This document shows positions 42,070 to 50,295 of a stretch of DNA of 64,000 nt, one piece after another. The notes below the pieces were generated by a model that did not search any database, was not told the DNA's origin, and saw only the letters and a list, made by a program, of their open reading frames with translations. A program made the translations under genes and the position numbers. Source of the stretch: Paractinoplanes maris (GTDB lineage Bacteria > Actinomycetota > Actinomycetes > Mycobacteriales > Micromonosporaceae); contig NZ_JALPVL010000011.1 of NCBI RefSeq assembly GCF_023544465.1, positions 186,001-250,000 on the forward strand. Reading direction: 5' to 3'. Numbering within the stretch: position 1 is the first letter of the stretch; every line of letters starts with the position of its first letter.

Positions 42070-42831
42070 TCAGAGGATATCGGCATGCATCCGGGTCCAC
42101 ACGACCTTCCCGTCAGTCACCGGCAGGACGCCCCAGGCGTCGGTCAGATCCCGGACGAGTCGCAGGCCGCGCCCACCCGGGTCGGAGACCGCCGCGTCGG
42201 TCGGTTTGGGCATCCGCCGGCTGTGGTCCCGCACGGTCATCCCGAGCCGGCCGGCGTGCAGCGGCCGCACGGTGAAGTCCATGGTGGTGCGCGCGTGCCG
42301 CACCACATTGGCGACCAGTTCGGTGGCGATCAGCGTGGCCGTCGCCGCCAGATCGCTGCGGCCCCAAGCCGTGCAGGCCTGACTCACCAGATGGCGCACC
42401 TGGCGGCAGGCGTCAGGCACCGGCCGCATCCGCACCCGGATGTGCGGCGGGGTGGTCTCGGCCCGGGCCGACGCGACCGCGGCCCGGAAGTCGTCGGCGT
42501 AGCGCAGCCCCGCGCAGTCGGGAGTCTCCGTGATCATCGCCAGGGTCCGGGAGTCGGCGCCGCACAGCACGACCGGGACGTCCGGCCACTCCTGGGCCTC
42601 GCACACCGTCGCGCTCAGCGCGGACAAACCCACCGGGTCACCGATGCTCAGCCCGGCCACGTCGAGCAGCAGCACGGTCGGTTGATCGGCCAGCCGCAGC
42701 CGGACGGCCTGCTGCAGGGCGTCCCCGGTGACCTGATCGAGGGTGCCGCTGACCCGCAGGGCGGCGACCGGGAATCCTCGCTCCGGCCGGCACACGAGCT
42801 GACTCGGCACCCTGCCTCCTTCGTACGACAA
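42070..42831 (-). CDS. STAS-HATPase fusion protein (paralogue)
   Basis: A 253-residue protein with the same architecture as 39370-40104. The STAS-like domain has VLLLDVAGLSIGDPVGLSALS (acceptor position Pro, DPVG), followed by a GHKL ATPase with N-box LIATELVANVVRHA and G-box GGRGLRLVRDLTDAWGV. About one third of positions look shared with the neighbour, suggesting an old duplication. It is first in a minus-strand row with CheR-PAS and the second STAS-HATPase. It is divergent from secA2, with 99 bp between starts. Confidence 0.85.
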   Translation of the reverse strand: MSYEGGRVPSQLVCRPERGFPVAALRVSGTLDQVTGDALQQAVRLRLADQPTVLLLDVAGLSIGDPVGLSALSATVCEAQEWPDVPVVLCGADSRTLAMITETPDCAGLRYADDFRAAVASARAETTPPHIRVRMRPVPDACRQVRHLVSQACTAWGRSDLAATATLIATELVANVVRHARTTMDFTVRPLHAGRLGMTVRDHSRRMPKPTDAAVSDPGGRGLRLVRDLTDAWGVLPVTDGKVVWTRMHADIL

Positions 42832-42930
42832 TCTGCCGGATCACTGTTCCCGGCGAGATGGGGACACAAACGCGGTGTGGCCCGGTAGTCGCCACCAACC
42901 GCTCAGGAAAATCGAGTACCGTAGCGCGCC

Positions 42931-45225
42931 ATGGGTGTGTCGCAGCGGCTGAAGAGCCGGTTTCGCAAGTTCTTGCAGCGTCCGGGCACGACGGTCGACC
43001 TGGCGCCGTTCACCAAGCGCCTGCCGGCCATCGACGCGCGTGAGGAGGCCCTGCGCGAGCTCGACGACGAGGCACTGACCGCGGCCGCCCACGAGGCCTC
43101 GGATTTCACCGAGATCTGCGCGATCGGCCGCGAGGCGGCCCACCGGGCTCTCGAGCAGAGGCCGTACGACGTTCAGCTGCTCGGCGCGATGGCACTCCTC
43201 TCGGGCAAGGTGGCCGAGATGGCCACCGGTGAGGGCAAGACACTCACGGCGGTCGTCGCGGCGTACGGTCACGTCCGCCTGGGCCACGGCCCGGTGCACG
43301 TTCTCACCGTCAACGACTACCTGGCCCGCCGCGACGCGGAGTGGATGCAGCCGGTCTACAAGCTGCTCGGCCTCAGCGTCGGCTGGGTCACCGAGGCGTC
43401 GAGCCACGAGGAGCGCCGCGAGGCCTACCTGGCCGACGTCACCTATGTGTCGGTCAGCGAGGCCGGCTTCGACTACCTGCGCGACCAGCTGGTCACCGAC
43501 GTCGAAGACCGGGTGCAGCGCGAGCTGGCCACGGCGATCGTCGACGAGGCCGACTCCATCCTGATCGACGAGGCCCGCGTGCCGATGGTCCTGGCCGGCA
43601 GCCTGGCGTCCGAGGCCGATCCGGTGCACGGCGCGGCCGACCTGGTGCGTGAGCTCAAGGCGGGCAAGGACTACGAGGTGGCCGAGGACGGCCGCAGCGT
43701 GGCCTTCACCGAGGCCGGGCTCACCAAGATGGAGGAGCAGCTCGGCGGCATCGACCTGTATGCCGACGACCAGGTGCAGCAGCTGTCCGCGGTGAACGTG
43801 GCCCTGCACGCCGAGGCTCTGTTGCGCCGCGACGTCGACTACATCGTGCGCAACGGCTCGGTCGAGCTGATCGACGAGATGCGCGGCCGGGTCGCTCAGC
43901 GCCGCCGCTGGCCCGACGGCCTGCAGGCCGCCGTCGAGGCCAAGGAGGGTCTGAGCGCCACCGCCGAGGGCGAGGTCCTCGACACGATCACCGTGCAGGC
44001 CTACATCGCCCTCTACCGGACGGTCTGCGGCATGACCGCCACCGCCGTGCACGTCGGCGAGCAGCTCCGCGAGTATTTCAACCTCGAGGTCGCGGTCATC
44101 CCGTCGAACGCCGAGAACATCCGCGACGACGAGCCCGACCGCATCTACTCGGCCCACGAGACCCGCGACGAGGCCCTGGTCGAGGAGATCAAGATCGCCC
44201 ACGACAAGGGCCGTCCGGTCCTCGTGGGCACCCTCGACGTGAAGGCGTCGGAGCTGCTGGCCAAGCAACTGGCCGCGGTCGGCGTGCCGTCGAATGTGCT
44301 GAACGCCAAGAACGACGCCGAGGAGGCTCAGATCATCGCCGAGGCGGGCGCGCTGGGCGCGGTCACCGTCTCGACCCAGATGGCCGGCCGCGGCGTCGAC
44401 ATCCGCCTCGGCGGCAGCGACGAGGCCGACCGCGACCAGGTGGTCGAGCTGGGTGGTCTCTATGTGATCGGGGCCGGCCGGCACGACAGCCGCCGCGTCG
44501 ACGACCAGCTCCGCGGCCGCGCCGGGCGCCAGGGCGACCCCGGCGGCTCGGTCTTCTTCGTCAGCCTGGAGGACGAGCTGGTCTCCCGGCACGCGGGCGA
44601 CATCCTGCCCGCCTCGCCGCGGATGGACATGGACGGCGTCGTCCACGACGAGCAGGTCGACTACGCCGTGGAGCACGCCCAGCGGGTCGCCGAGGGCGTC
44701 AACCACGAGATCCACCGCAACACCTGGCGCTACAGCGTCGTCATCGAGCAGCAGCGGGTGGCGATGGCCGAGCGGCGCGAGCGGCTGCTCACCTCCGAGG
44801 TCGCGGCGATCATGCTGCTCGAGCGCTCCCCTGAGAAGGCCAAGGAGCTCGACGAGGACGTGCTGTCCGACGCGGCCCGGGCGATCGCGCTCTTCCACCT
44901 CGACCGGCTCTGGGTCGAGCACCTGGCCGAGCTCTCCGAGGTCCGCGAGGGCGTGCACCTGCGCGCGCTGGGCAAGCTCGACCCGCTCGACGAGTTCCAC
45001 CGCGCGGCCGTCCCGGCGTTCCAGAAGGTTCTGCTCGAGATCGAGAAGCGGACCATCGAGACGTTCGAGGAGACCGACTTCAGCGACGGCTGGGAGCCCG
45101 ACCGCGCCAAGATCGTGCGGCCGAGTGCGACGTGGACCTACCTCGTTCACGACAACCCGTTCGGTTCCGAACTCGACCGGCTCATCGCCGCCGTCGGTCG
45201 CCGTTTGGTCGGCCGGGGCGAGTAA
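42931..45225 (+). CDS. secA2: accessory Sec system translocase ATPase SecA2
   Basis: A 764-residue SecA paralogue, shorter than housekeeping SecA (about 900-950). The DEAD motor contains Walker A ATGEGKT (98-104), VHVLTVNDYLARRD, IVDEADSILIDEA and, in the second half, TQMAGRGVDIRLGG and QLRGRAGRQGDPG. The preprotein cross-linking and helical scaffold regions are present, but the C-terminal zinc-binding/SecB linker is missing, as in actinobacterial SecA2. It is an ATPase driving export of a subset of proteins, often some lacking signal peptides. No SecY2 is nearby, as is usual in actinobacteria. A clear intrinsic terminator follows. Confidence 0.95.
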   Translation: MGVSQRLKSRFRKFLQRPGTTVDLAPFTKRLPAIDAREEALRELDDEALTAAAHEASDFTEICAIGREAAHRALEQRPYDVQLLGAMALLSGKVAEMATGEGKTLTAVVAAYGHVRLGHGPVHVLTVNDYLARRDAEWMQPVYKLLGLSVGWVTEASSHEERREAYLADVTYVSVSEAGFDYLRDQLVTDVEDRVQRELATAIVDEADSILIDEARVPMVLAGSLASEADPVHGAADLVRELKAGKDYEVAEDGRSVAFTEAGLTKMEEQLGGIDLYADDQVQQLSAVNVALHAEALLRRDVDYIVRNGSVELIDEMRGRVAQRRRWPDGLQAAVEAKEGLSATAEGEVLDTITVQAYIALYRTVCGMTATAVHVGEQLREYFNLEVAVIPSNAENIRDDEPDRIYSAHETRDEALVEEIKIAHDKGRPVLVGTLDVKASELLAKQLAAVGVPSNVLNAKNDAEEAQIIAEAGALGAVTVSTQMAGRGVDIRLGGSDEADRDQVVELGGLYVIGAGRHDSRRVDDQLRGRAGRQGDPGGSVFFVSLEDELVSRHAGDILPASPRMDMDGVVHDEQVDYAVEHAQRVAEGVNHEIHRNTWRYSVVIEQQRVAMAERRERLLTSEVAAIMLLERSPEKAKELDEDVLSDAARAIALFHLDRLWVEHLAELSEVREGVHLRALGKLDPLDEFHRAAVPAFQKVLLEIEKRTIETFEETDFSDGWEPDRAKIVRPSATWTYLVHDNPFGSELDRLIAAVGRRLVGRGE

Positions 45226-45242
45226 CAAAGGGCAGCACCGAG

Positions 45243-45279
45243 TCCCGGCGTTCCTTGGCGGAACGCCGGGATTCTTTTT
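45243..45279 (+). terminator. Rho-independent terminator of secA2
   Basis: A 12-bp perfect stem (45243-45254 with 45260-45271, 5-nt loop) followed by TTCTTTTT. It starts 17 bp after the secA2 stop and is the best canonical terminator in the window. Confidence 0.93.
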
Positions 45280-45602
45280 GCACCGGCAACGAAGAATGGT
45301 GTGGCTCTCGTCTCAGAATGCCGCCCGAACACGGCCCTGAAACTCGCGGTGAGCAGGCGAAACACTGTCGACGGGAGATATGGCTGACGAGCCATGCGTT
45401 CGGCAACGCGTAATCAGTCTGACAGAATCTGTTACCGGAATGCATTTTCCGCGGTGGAACGATTTTCCCACACTGTGGTTGACGGGTTGACCGGGCAACG
45501 ACGCTGACGGAAATATCGTCCGCGGTATTACGGAGGGTGATCGGACGTATTCGATTGCCGACACGCTTTTCAGGTGGATCAGCTTTCAGGGGGACCAGTT
45601 CA
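45280..45602. other. AT-richer 323-bp non-coding region upstream of the winged-helix gene
   Basis: No convincing gene. Base composition is clearly lower in GC than the flanks, with blocks such as GGAATGCATTTTCCGC and TGACGGAAATATCG. TTGACGGGTTGACC around 45479 gives two TTGAC -35-like boxes; GGTATTACGG nearer the gene could hold a -10. It is probably an extended promoter and operator region. Confidence 0.5.
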
Positions 45603-46166
45603 ATGCCGGCCAGTGCGCTTTCTCCTCGGCTCGCCCGACATGCCGGCGGGCCGGGCCGCGGCTCCGCCGCCACCCGTCGCCCGTCGGAGCCCGCGTTGAC
45701 CGTCACGGTGGCCATCCCGCTCTCCGGTGAGACCATCTCGCCGCAGGCCCACAAGCTGATCCAGGCCGTCCGCGAGCTGGTCGAGGTCAGCCAGGGCACG
45801 GTCACCGTCGAGCCCGCGGTGGCGCCGCTCGAGGAGCCCGAGGCCGTTGCCGGCGCCACCGGTCCCGAGGTGCGGCTGCTCACCGGCACCCGTCAGGTGA
45901 TCGTCGACGGCGTGCCGCTGCCGCTGACCCGGCTCGAGTTCGACCTGCTGCTCTTCCTGGCCGAGCGGCCGCGCCGGGTCTTCACCCGGGCCCAGCTGCT
46001 GACCGGCGTGTGGGGTTACGACCACACCGGCGAGCGCACCGTCGACGTGCACGTGCGCCGCCTGCGGCTCAAGCTCGGCGGCACGGCTCCGCTCATCACG
46101 ACCGTCTACGGCGTCGGCTACCGGCTCTCCGACGACGCCCACGTCGTGATCAAGCCGAACGAGTAG
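45603..46166 (+). CDS. orphan OmpR/PhoB-type winged-helix DNA-binding protein
   Basis: A 187-residue protein. ATG 45603 is chosen over upstream in-frame starts because coding-like composition begins there and GGGGGA precedes it. The C-terminal 95 residues are an OmpR-type wHTH (LPLTRLEFDLLLFLAERPRRVFTRAQLLTGVWGYD, ERTVDVHVRRLRLKL, VYGVGYRL). The N-terminal 80 residues lack a receiver domain and the phospho-Asp; they contain LTVTVAIPLSGETISPQAHKL and an Ala-rich tract. It thus binds DNA without two-component phosphorylation. The last codons belong to a short tandem repeat (46148-46212). Confidence 0.82.
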   Translation: MPASALSPRLARHAGGPGRGSAATRRPSEPALTVTVAIPLSGETISPQAHKLIQAVRELVEVSQGTVTVEPAVAPLEEPEAVAGATGPEVRLLTGTRQVIVDGVPLPLTRLEFDLLLFLAERPRRVFTRAQLLTGVWGYDHTGERTVDVHVRRLRLKLGGTAPLITTVYGVGYRLSDDAHVVIKPNE

Positions 46167-46212
46167 ATCAAGCCGACGAGTAGATCAAGCCGAACAAGTA
46201 GACGGACGAGTA
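46148..46212 (+). repeat. 17-18-bp tandem repeat across a stop codon
   Basis: GATCAAGCCGAACGAGTA (46148-46165) is repeated with small changes at 46166-46182, 46183-46200 and partly at 46201-46212. Each copy carries the end of the winged-helix gene (IKPNE plus TAG) so several redundant stops follow. Confidence 0.9.
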
Positions 46213-46222
46213 GCTTCGACCC

Positions 46223-46852
46223 GTGCGTGTCCGGCCCATCTCCACCGACGTTCTCGTCGACGAGCTCGCCGATCTCCTGACATGTCGGATAGTCGACAGT
46301 CACCTCCGGGTCGCCCTCGACGGCGCCCCGGCGGCCGATCCCGGCGCGCTGGCCGACGCCCTGGTCGGCCCGTTACGCGCCCGCGGCCGCCCCGCTGTGC
46401 GGATCGACACCACCGACTTCCTGAGGCCCGCATCACTGCGCCTGGAGTTCGGCCGGCACGACCCCGACTCGTATTACCAGGGCTGGTTCGACGAGGCCGG
46501 ACTGGCCCGCGAGGCGCTCGATCCGGCCGGCCCCGGCGGCACCGGCCGGGTGCTCACGAAGCTCTGGAACGCCACCACCGACCGGGCCGCCCGGCAGGCC
46601 TACGCCGACCTCCCGCCGGGCGCGATCCTGCTGGTCAACGGGCCCTTCCTGCTCGGTGGCGGGCTCGCCTTCGACGTCACCGTGCACCTCGAGATGTCGG
46701 CCGCCGCGCTCGCCCGGCGGACCCCGGCCGATGAGGCCTGGACCCTGCCCGCCTTCGCGCGGTATGCGGCCGAGGTCGACCCCGCCTCGTTCGCCGACGT
46801 GGTCGTGCGGGTCGACGATCCGCGCCGCCCCGCGATGGTCCTCGAACGTTGA
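46223..46852 (+). CDS. uridine-kinase-like protein with degraded P-loop
   Basis: A 209-residue protein of the uridine/cytidine-kinase-like family used in actinobacteria (VALDG..., then VRIDTTDFLRPASLRLEFGRHDPDSYYQGWFD). The Walker A site, normally GxxGxGKS/T, reads LDGAPAADPGALAD with no Lys or Ser/Thr, so ATP binding should be impaired. Other features are intact: the DSYY region, GAILLVNGPFLL (Walker-B-like strand) and the lid LARRTPADEA. It may be an inactive or repurposed paralogue. GTG start at 46223. Confidence 0.8.
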   Translation: MRVRPISTDVLVDELADLLTCRIVDSHLRVALDGAPAADPGALADALVGPLRARGRPAVRIDTTDFLRPASLRLEFGRHDPDSYYQGWFDEAGLAREALDPAGPGGTGRVLTKLWNATTDRAARQAYADLPPGAILLVNGPFLLGGGLAFDVTVHLEMSAAALARRTPADEAWTLPAFARYAAEVDPASFADVVVRVDDPRRPAMVLER

Positions 46853-47019
46853 TGAAGCGAGTCTGTAGCGCAACCCACCACTGACAGTTATGCTCCGGTT
46901 ACTTTTTTAGCGGAGGCCCCGTTTGGGATCTTCGGCGGCGGGTATCAGGCGGCTCCACGGGCGATGGTGTCGACTTCGGGGGACTCGCCGGCAGGGGCAG
47001 AGGAAGGCAGGGGGAGCGC

Positions 47020-47436
47020 ATGCTCGTCAATCAAGCGGTCATCACGGGCAAGAGTGCCGCGAAGGGGCGTACGCCGGAGGAGATCGACCAGATCCGGACG
47101 ACTCTGCGCAGCCGGTTCGACGACCTGAACTCGGAGTACGAGGCGGCTGTCGTCGAGAACCACAAGCTCCGGCTGGTCGAGATCGGCGACTCGGCCGGCG
47201 ACGACCAGGCCGACAGCGGCTCCAAGACGGCCGAGCGCGACGCGGCGACCTCGCTGCTGCGCACTTTGCTCGACCGGCGCACCCAGGCCGAGCACGCGAT
47301 GGCGCGGCTCGAGGAGGGCTCGTACGGCAACTGCGAGGGCTGCCACAACCCGATCCCCTGGGAGCGGCTGGAGATCTTCCCCTCGGCCACCACGTGCGTC
47401 AACTGCAAGCAGAACCGCGAGCGCCGAGCCGGCTGA
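47020..47436 (+). CDS. DksA/TraR C4-type zinc-finger protein
   Basis: A 138-residue protein with a long N-terminal coiled-coil stretch (RTTLRSRFDDLNSEYEAAVVEN) and a C-terminal four-Cys zinc finger CEGCHNPIPWERLEIFP...TTCVNCKQ. The DxxDxA-like tip residues of the DksA coiled coil are replaced by a SAGDDQADSGSKTAERDA segment. It may bind the RNA polymerase secondary channel like actinobacterial TraR/DksA homologues (for example RbpA-independent regulators), but that is family inference. Confidence 0.88.
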   Translation: MLVNQAVITGKSAAKGRTPEEIDQIRTTLRSRFDDLNSEYEAAVVENHKLRLVEIGDSAGDDQADSGSKTAERDAATSLLRTLLDRRTQAEHAMARLEEGSYGNCEGCHNPIPWERLEIFPSATTCVNCKQNRERRAG

Positions 47437-47459
47437 CCACGCCACCCCGCCGAGACGTC

Positions 47460-47488
47460 CGGGTCCGCCGCTGTCCGCGGCGGACCCG
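47460..47488. terminator. tail-less hairpin after the DksA-like gene
   Basis: A 12-bp perfect stem (47460-47471 with 47477-47488, loop TGTCC) 23 bp after the stop codon, all G/C except one A-T pair. It is a probable terminator, without a T-run, before the DUF72 gene. Confidence 0.6.
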
Positions 47489-47513
47489 CCGTATCAGGGT
47501 TAGCTTGGCTGAC

Positions 47514-48395
47514 ATGGGCACGATCGACGTGGGTACGGCCTCCTGGACCGACAAGACGCTGCTCGACTCGGGGTGGTACCCAGCGAGCGCTGACACCCCC
47601 GAGAAACGGCTGGCCTACTACGCCCGGCAGTACCGGGTGGTCGAGGTCGACTCGACCTACTACGGGCCGCCGGCCGAGCAGACCAGCAAGCTCTGGGCCC
47701 AGCGCACGCCGGACGCCTTCACCTTCAACATCAAGGCGTTCAGCCTGCTGACCGGTCACCCGACCAAGGTGTCGGCGATCTACAAGGACCTCCGGCCCGA
47801 GACCGACAAGAAGAACGTCTACCCCGGCGACCTGCCCGCGCAGGCGTACGAGGAGGTCTGGAGCCGTTTCCTGGCCGCCCTCGACCCGCTGGCCGAGGCG
47901 GGCAAGCTCGGCGCGGTGCTCTTCCAGTTCCCGCCGTGGTTCGGCATCCGGCGCTCCAACAAGGACTACGTCCTCGAGGTGGCCGCCCGGTGCAAGCCGA
48001 TCATGCCGGTGTTCGAGTTCCGCAACGCGTCCTGGTTCGACGGCGACAACCAGGACGAGACGCTCGAGTTCCTGCGCAAGCACCGGCTCGCCTTCGTCGG
48101 CGTCGACATGCCGCAGGGCCACAGGTCGTCGGTGCCGCCGATCCTGGCCGCCACCTCGGGCCTGGCCGTGGTCCGCTTCCACGGCCACAGCGACAAGTGG
48201 ACCAGCAAGGATATCCACGAGAAGTTCGGGTACGAATACCAGCGCGAGGAGCTCTCGGCGTGGGCGCCCCGCCTGCGGGCGCTGGCCGACGAGGCCGACA
48301 CCACGCACGTGCTCTTCAACAACTGCTACCGCGACTACGCCCAGCGCAACGCCACCGAGATGATCGAGCTGTTAGAGGGCGTCGAAGGGGACTGA
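47514..48395 (+). CDS. DUF72 family protein
   Basis: A 293-residue TIM-barrel protein of the DUF72 (YecE-like) family: IDVGTASWTDKTLLDSGWYP, YYARQYRVVEVDSTYYGPP, FTFNIKAFSLLTGHP, LFQFPPWF, VFEFRNASWF and VRFHGHSDKW, ending LFNNCYRDYAQRNA. The start is ATG 47514. The family's activity is unknown (endonuclease-like TIM barrels have been suggested). Its end overlaps the convergent aminotransferase end by 24 bp, and a second DUF72 gene lies just beyond that. Confidence 0.9.
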   Translation: MGTIDVGTASWTDKTLLDSGWYPASADTPEKRLAYYARQYRVVEVDSTYYGPPAEQTSKLWAQRTPDAFTFNIKAFSLLTGHPTKVSAIYKDLRPETDKKNVYPGDLPAQAYEEVWSRFLAALDPLAEAGKLGAVLFQFPPWFGIRRSNKDYVLEVAARCKPIMPVFEFRNASWFDGDNQDETLEFLRKHRLAFVGVDMPQGHRSSVPPILAATSGLAVVRFHGHSDKWTSKDIHEKFGYEYQREELSAWAPRLRALADEADTTHVLFNNCYRDYAQRNATEMIELLEGVEGD

Positions 48396-49163
48396 GCGAT
48401 AGGCCTCGGCCATCAGCTCGGCCAGCTTGTCGCCGGCCGAGTAGCTCAGGTCGTCGATCGAGGCGATCTCCTGGCGGACCGTGCGCGAGTTGACCGCCAC
48501 CGCGGCCGTGAAGTCGAGCAGCTCCGACATGGGCACCGGCCGCATCGTCCACGGCACCCCCTGCATGGTCAGCGCGATCTGCAGCAGCACCATGGTGACG
48601 CCCTTGAGCATCGGCGCCTGCGGCCAGACGACCTGGTCACCGGTGAAGAACGCCACGTTCCACACCGTGCCCTCGCGGACCAACCCGTCCGGGCCGACCG
48701 AGAGCGCGTCGTCGTAGCCGGCCGCCACGGCCAGCCGCTGAGCCCGCCACAACCCCATCGTGGCCGCGTGCTTGTGCTCCGGCCACTCGCGCCGGAAATC
48801 GGGGTCGATGCGCACCCGCAGCGGCGCGGCCGGCTCCTCGGGGGCCGGGTCGGACACCGCCACCACCACGTCGGGCGGGCCGTCCGGGTCGGCTCCGGGG
48901 ACGTAGGACACCCGCACCGACGCGTCGCGCAGGTCGCCCAGCGCCCGCACGATCAACTCGCGCAGGCGGTGCTCGTCGTCGAGCTCGGCCCGCCAGCCGA
49001 AGAACTCCTCGTTGCCGTCGGCCAGCCGGGCGAAGTGCAGGCCCAGACCTCGTACGCCCCGGTCCCGGACCTGCATCGAGGTGAAGTGACCGTAATTGAT
49101 CGTGGCCAGCCGGTGGATCTCGGTCAGGTCGGGTGTCCGGCCGTTCAGCTCGATGTTGCGCAC
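48372..49163 (-). CDS. class IV aminotransferase-like PLP enzyme
   Basis: A 263-residue fold-type IV PLP protein (branched-chain aminotransferase / aminodeoxychorismate lyase superfamily): IELNGRTPDLTEIHRLATINYGHFTSMQVRDRGVRG, KHAATMGLWRAQRLA (PLP Lys region), DDALSVGPDGLVREGTVWNVAFFTGDQ and KGVTMVLLQIAL. It overlaps the DUF72 gene upstream (49145-49163) on the same strand, so it is coupled to it. The substrate is not evident; pabC-like activity is possible. Confidence 0.85.
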   Translation of the reverse strand: MRNIELNGRTPDLTEIHRLATINYGHFTSMQVRDRGVRGLGLHFARLADGNEEFFGWRAELDDEHRLRELIVRALGDLRDASVRVSYVPGADPDGPPDVVVAVSDPAPEEPAAPLRVRIDPDFRREWPEHKHAATMGLWRAQRLAVAAGYDDALSVGPDGLVREGTVWNVAFFTGDQVVWPQAPMLKGVTMVLLQIALTMQGVPWTMRPVPMSELLDFTAAVAVNSRTVRQEIASIDDLSYSAGDKLAELMAEAYRSVPFDAL

Positions 49164-49939
49164 GGTCTCACCTTAAGGCGGGGCACCCGCGTCACCGGCA
49201 GGCCCCGCCGCTCGGCCTCCGCCGCCAGGACTCCCGCGTCGATCACCGCGGCGCCACCGGGATCGTTGTTGAAGAAGACAAACGCTTCCGGTACGCCGGT
49301 CAGGCGCTCGACCCACGTGCGCAGCGCCGTGCGTCCGTAAAGAGGCCACGGCCGTGCCCGCCCCTCGTGCAGGCGCAGGTAGACGAAGTCGGCCGTCTCC
49401 CACAGCGGCGTGATCGCCCGGCTGCCCCGGTCGGCCCAGCACAGCGCCGCCCCGTGCTTCTCGAGCAGCCGCCGGCAGTCGGCGGTGAACCAGGTGTCGT
49501 GCCGCGGCTCCACGGCCATCCGGACGCCGGCCGGCACCAGGCTCAGCGTCTCGTCGAGCGCCTCGAGGTCGGCCTTCAGGGTGGGCGGCAGCTGCAGCAG
49601 CACCGGCCCCAGCTTGTCGCCGAGGCCGGTCGCCCGGTCGAAGAACCGCGCCACCGGCTCGCCGGGATCCTTCAGCCGCTTGATGTGGGTCAGGTAGCGG
49701 CTCATCTTGACCGCCACACAGAGGTCGTCCGGGGTCCGCGCCCGCCACTGCTCGAAGGTCGAGCGCTCGGGCAGCCGGTAGAACGCGTTGTTGACCTCCA
49801 CGGTGGCGAACCGGGCGGCGTAGTGCTCCAGCCACAGCCGCTGCGGCAGACCACCGGGATAGAGGTAGCCCGTCTCGTCCCCGCCGCGGGCCGGCCGCCA
49901 GTCGCGGTACTGCCAGCCCGAGGTGCCGATCCACCACAT
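49145..49939 (-). CDS. DUF72 family protein (second copy)
   Basis: A 264-residue DUF72 protein: WWIGTSGWQYRDWR at the start, YAARFATVEVNNAFYRLP, RYLTHIKRLKDPGEPV, VLLQLPPTLKADL, MAVEPRHDTWF and YLRLHEG, ending AFVFFNNDPGGAAVIDA. It is only distantly similar to the 47514 copy and clearly a different subfamily. Its end overlaps the aminotransferase start by 19 bp. Function unknown. The start ATG 49939 has a weak upstream ribosome site. Confidence 0.9.
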   Translation of the reverse strand: MWWIGTSGWQYRDWRPARGGDETGYLYPGGLPQRLWLEHYAARFATVEVNNAFYRLPERSTFEQWRARTPDDLCVAVKMSRYLTHIKRLKDPGEPVARFFDRATGLGDKLGPVLLQLPPTLKADLEALDETLSLVPAGVRMAVEPRHDTWFTADCRRLLEKHGAALCWADRGSRAITPLWETADFVYLRLHEGRARPWPLYGRTALRTWVERLTGVPEAFVFFNNDPGGAAVIDAGVLAAEAERRGLPVTRVPRLKVRPCATSS

Positions 49940-50032
49940 GCCCGCGGGATACCCCGATCACAGCCGGGTTAGACCGGATGATCACGGGGTACCTCGCGGT
50001 CGCTGTTCTCTCCACCGAACAAGGGAGTTCTC

Positions 50033-50284
50033 ATGTCTCTGAGCGACGACGACATCACCTCGACCACCGGTTCCGGCGCGGGCGAGGGTCCGGCTGACGG
50101 TGGCGCGAACCCGGGCGGTCACGACGGTGGCGCGGACGGCAGCGCGGGCGAGGGTCCGGCTGACGGTGGCGCGAACCCGGGCGGTCACGACGGTGGCGCG
50201 GACGGCAGCGCGGGCGAGGGCCCGGCTGACGGTGGCGCGAACCCGGGTGGCCACGACGGCGGCGCCGACGGCACCGCGTCCTGA
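50033..50284 (+). CDS. small Gly/Asp-rich repeat peptide, candidate modified-peptide precursor
   Basis: An 83-residue peptide with a short leader-like start (MSLSDDDITSTTGSGA). Three tandem 22-residue units follow, GEGPADGGANPGGHDGGADG plus SA/TA, ending in TAS. ATG 50033 is preceded by GGGAG at good spacing. It contains no Cys, Trp, Tyr, Phe, Lys or Arg; the reactive side chains per unit are Asn, His, Asp and Glu. It lies 11 bp upstream of a JmjC-type oxygenase. That architecture, repeated core plus adjacent tailoring enzyme, is typical of multi-core ribosomal peptides, but no homologue is known to me. An intrinsically disordered structural peptide is the alternative. Confidence 0.75.
   Translation: MSLSDDDITSTTGSGAGEGPADGGANPGGHDGGADGSAGEGPADGGANPGGHDGGADGSAGEGPADGGANPGGHDGGADGTAS
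50081..50278 (+). repeat. 66-bp tandem repeats (3 copies) in the peptide gene
   Basis: Units at 50081-50146, 50147-50212 and 50213-50278. Units 1 and 2 are identical in DNA. Unit 3 differs at a few, mostly synonymous, positions, which suggests recent duplication with the peptide sequence kept. Confidence 0.95.
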
Positions 50285-50295
50285 AAGTGCCCGGG

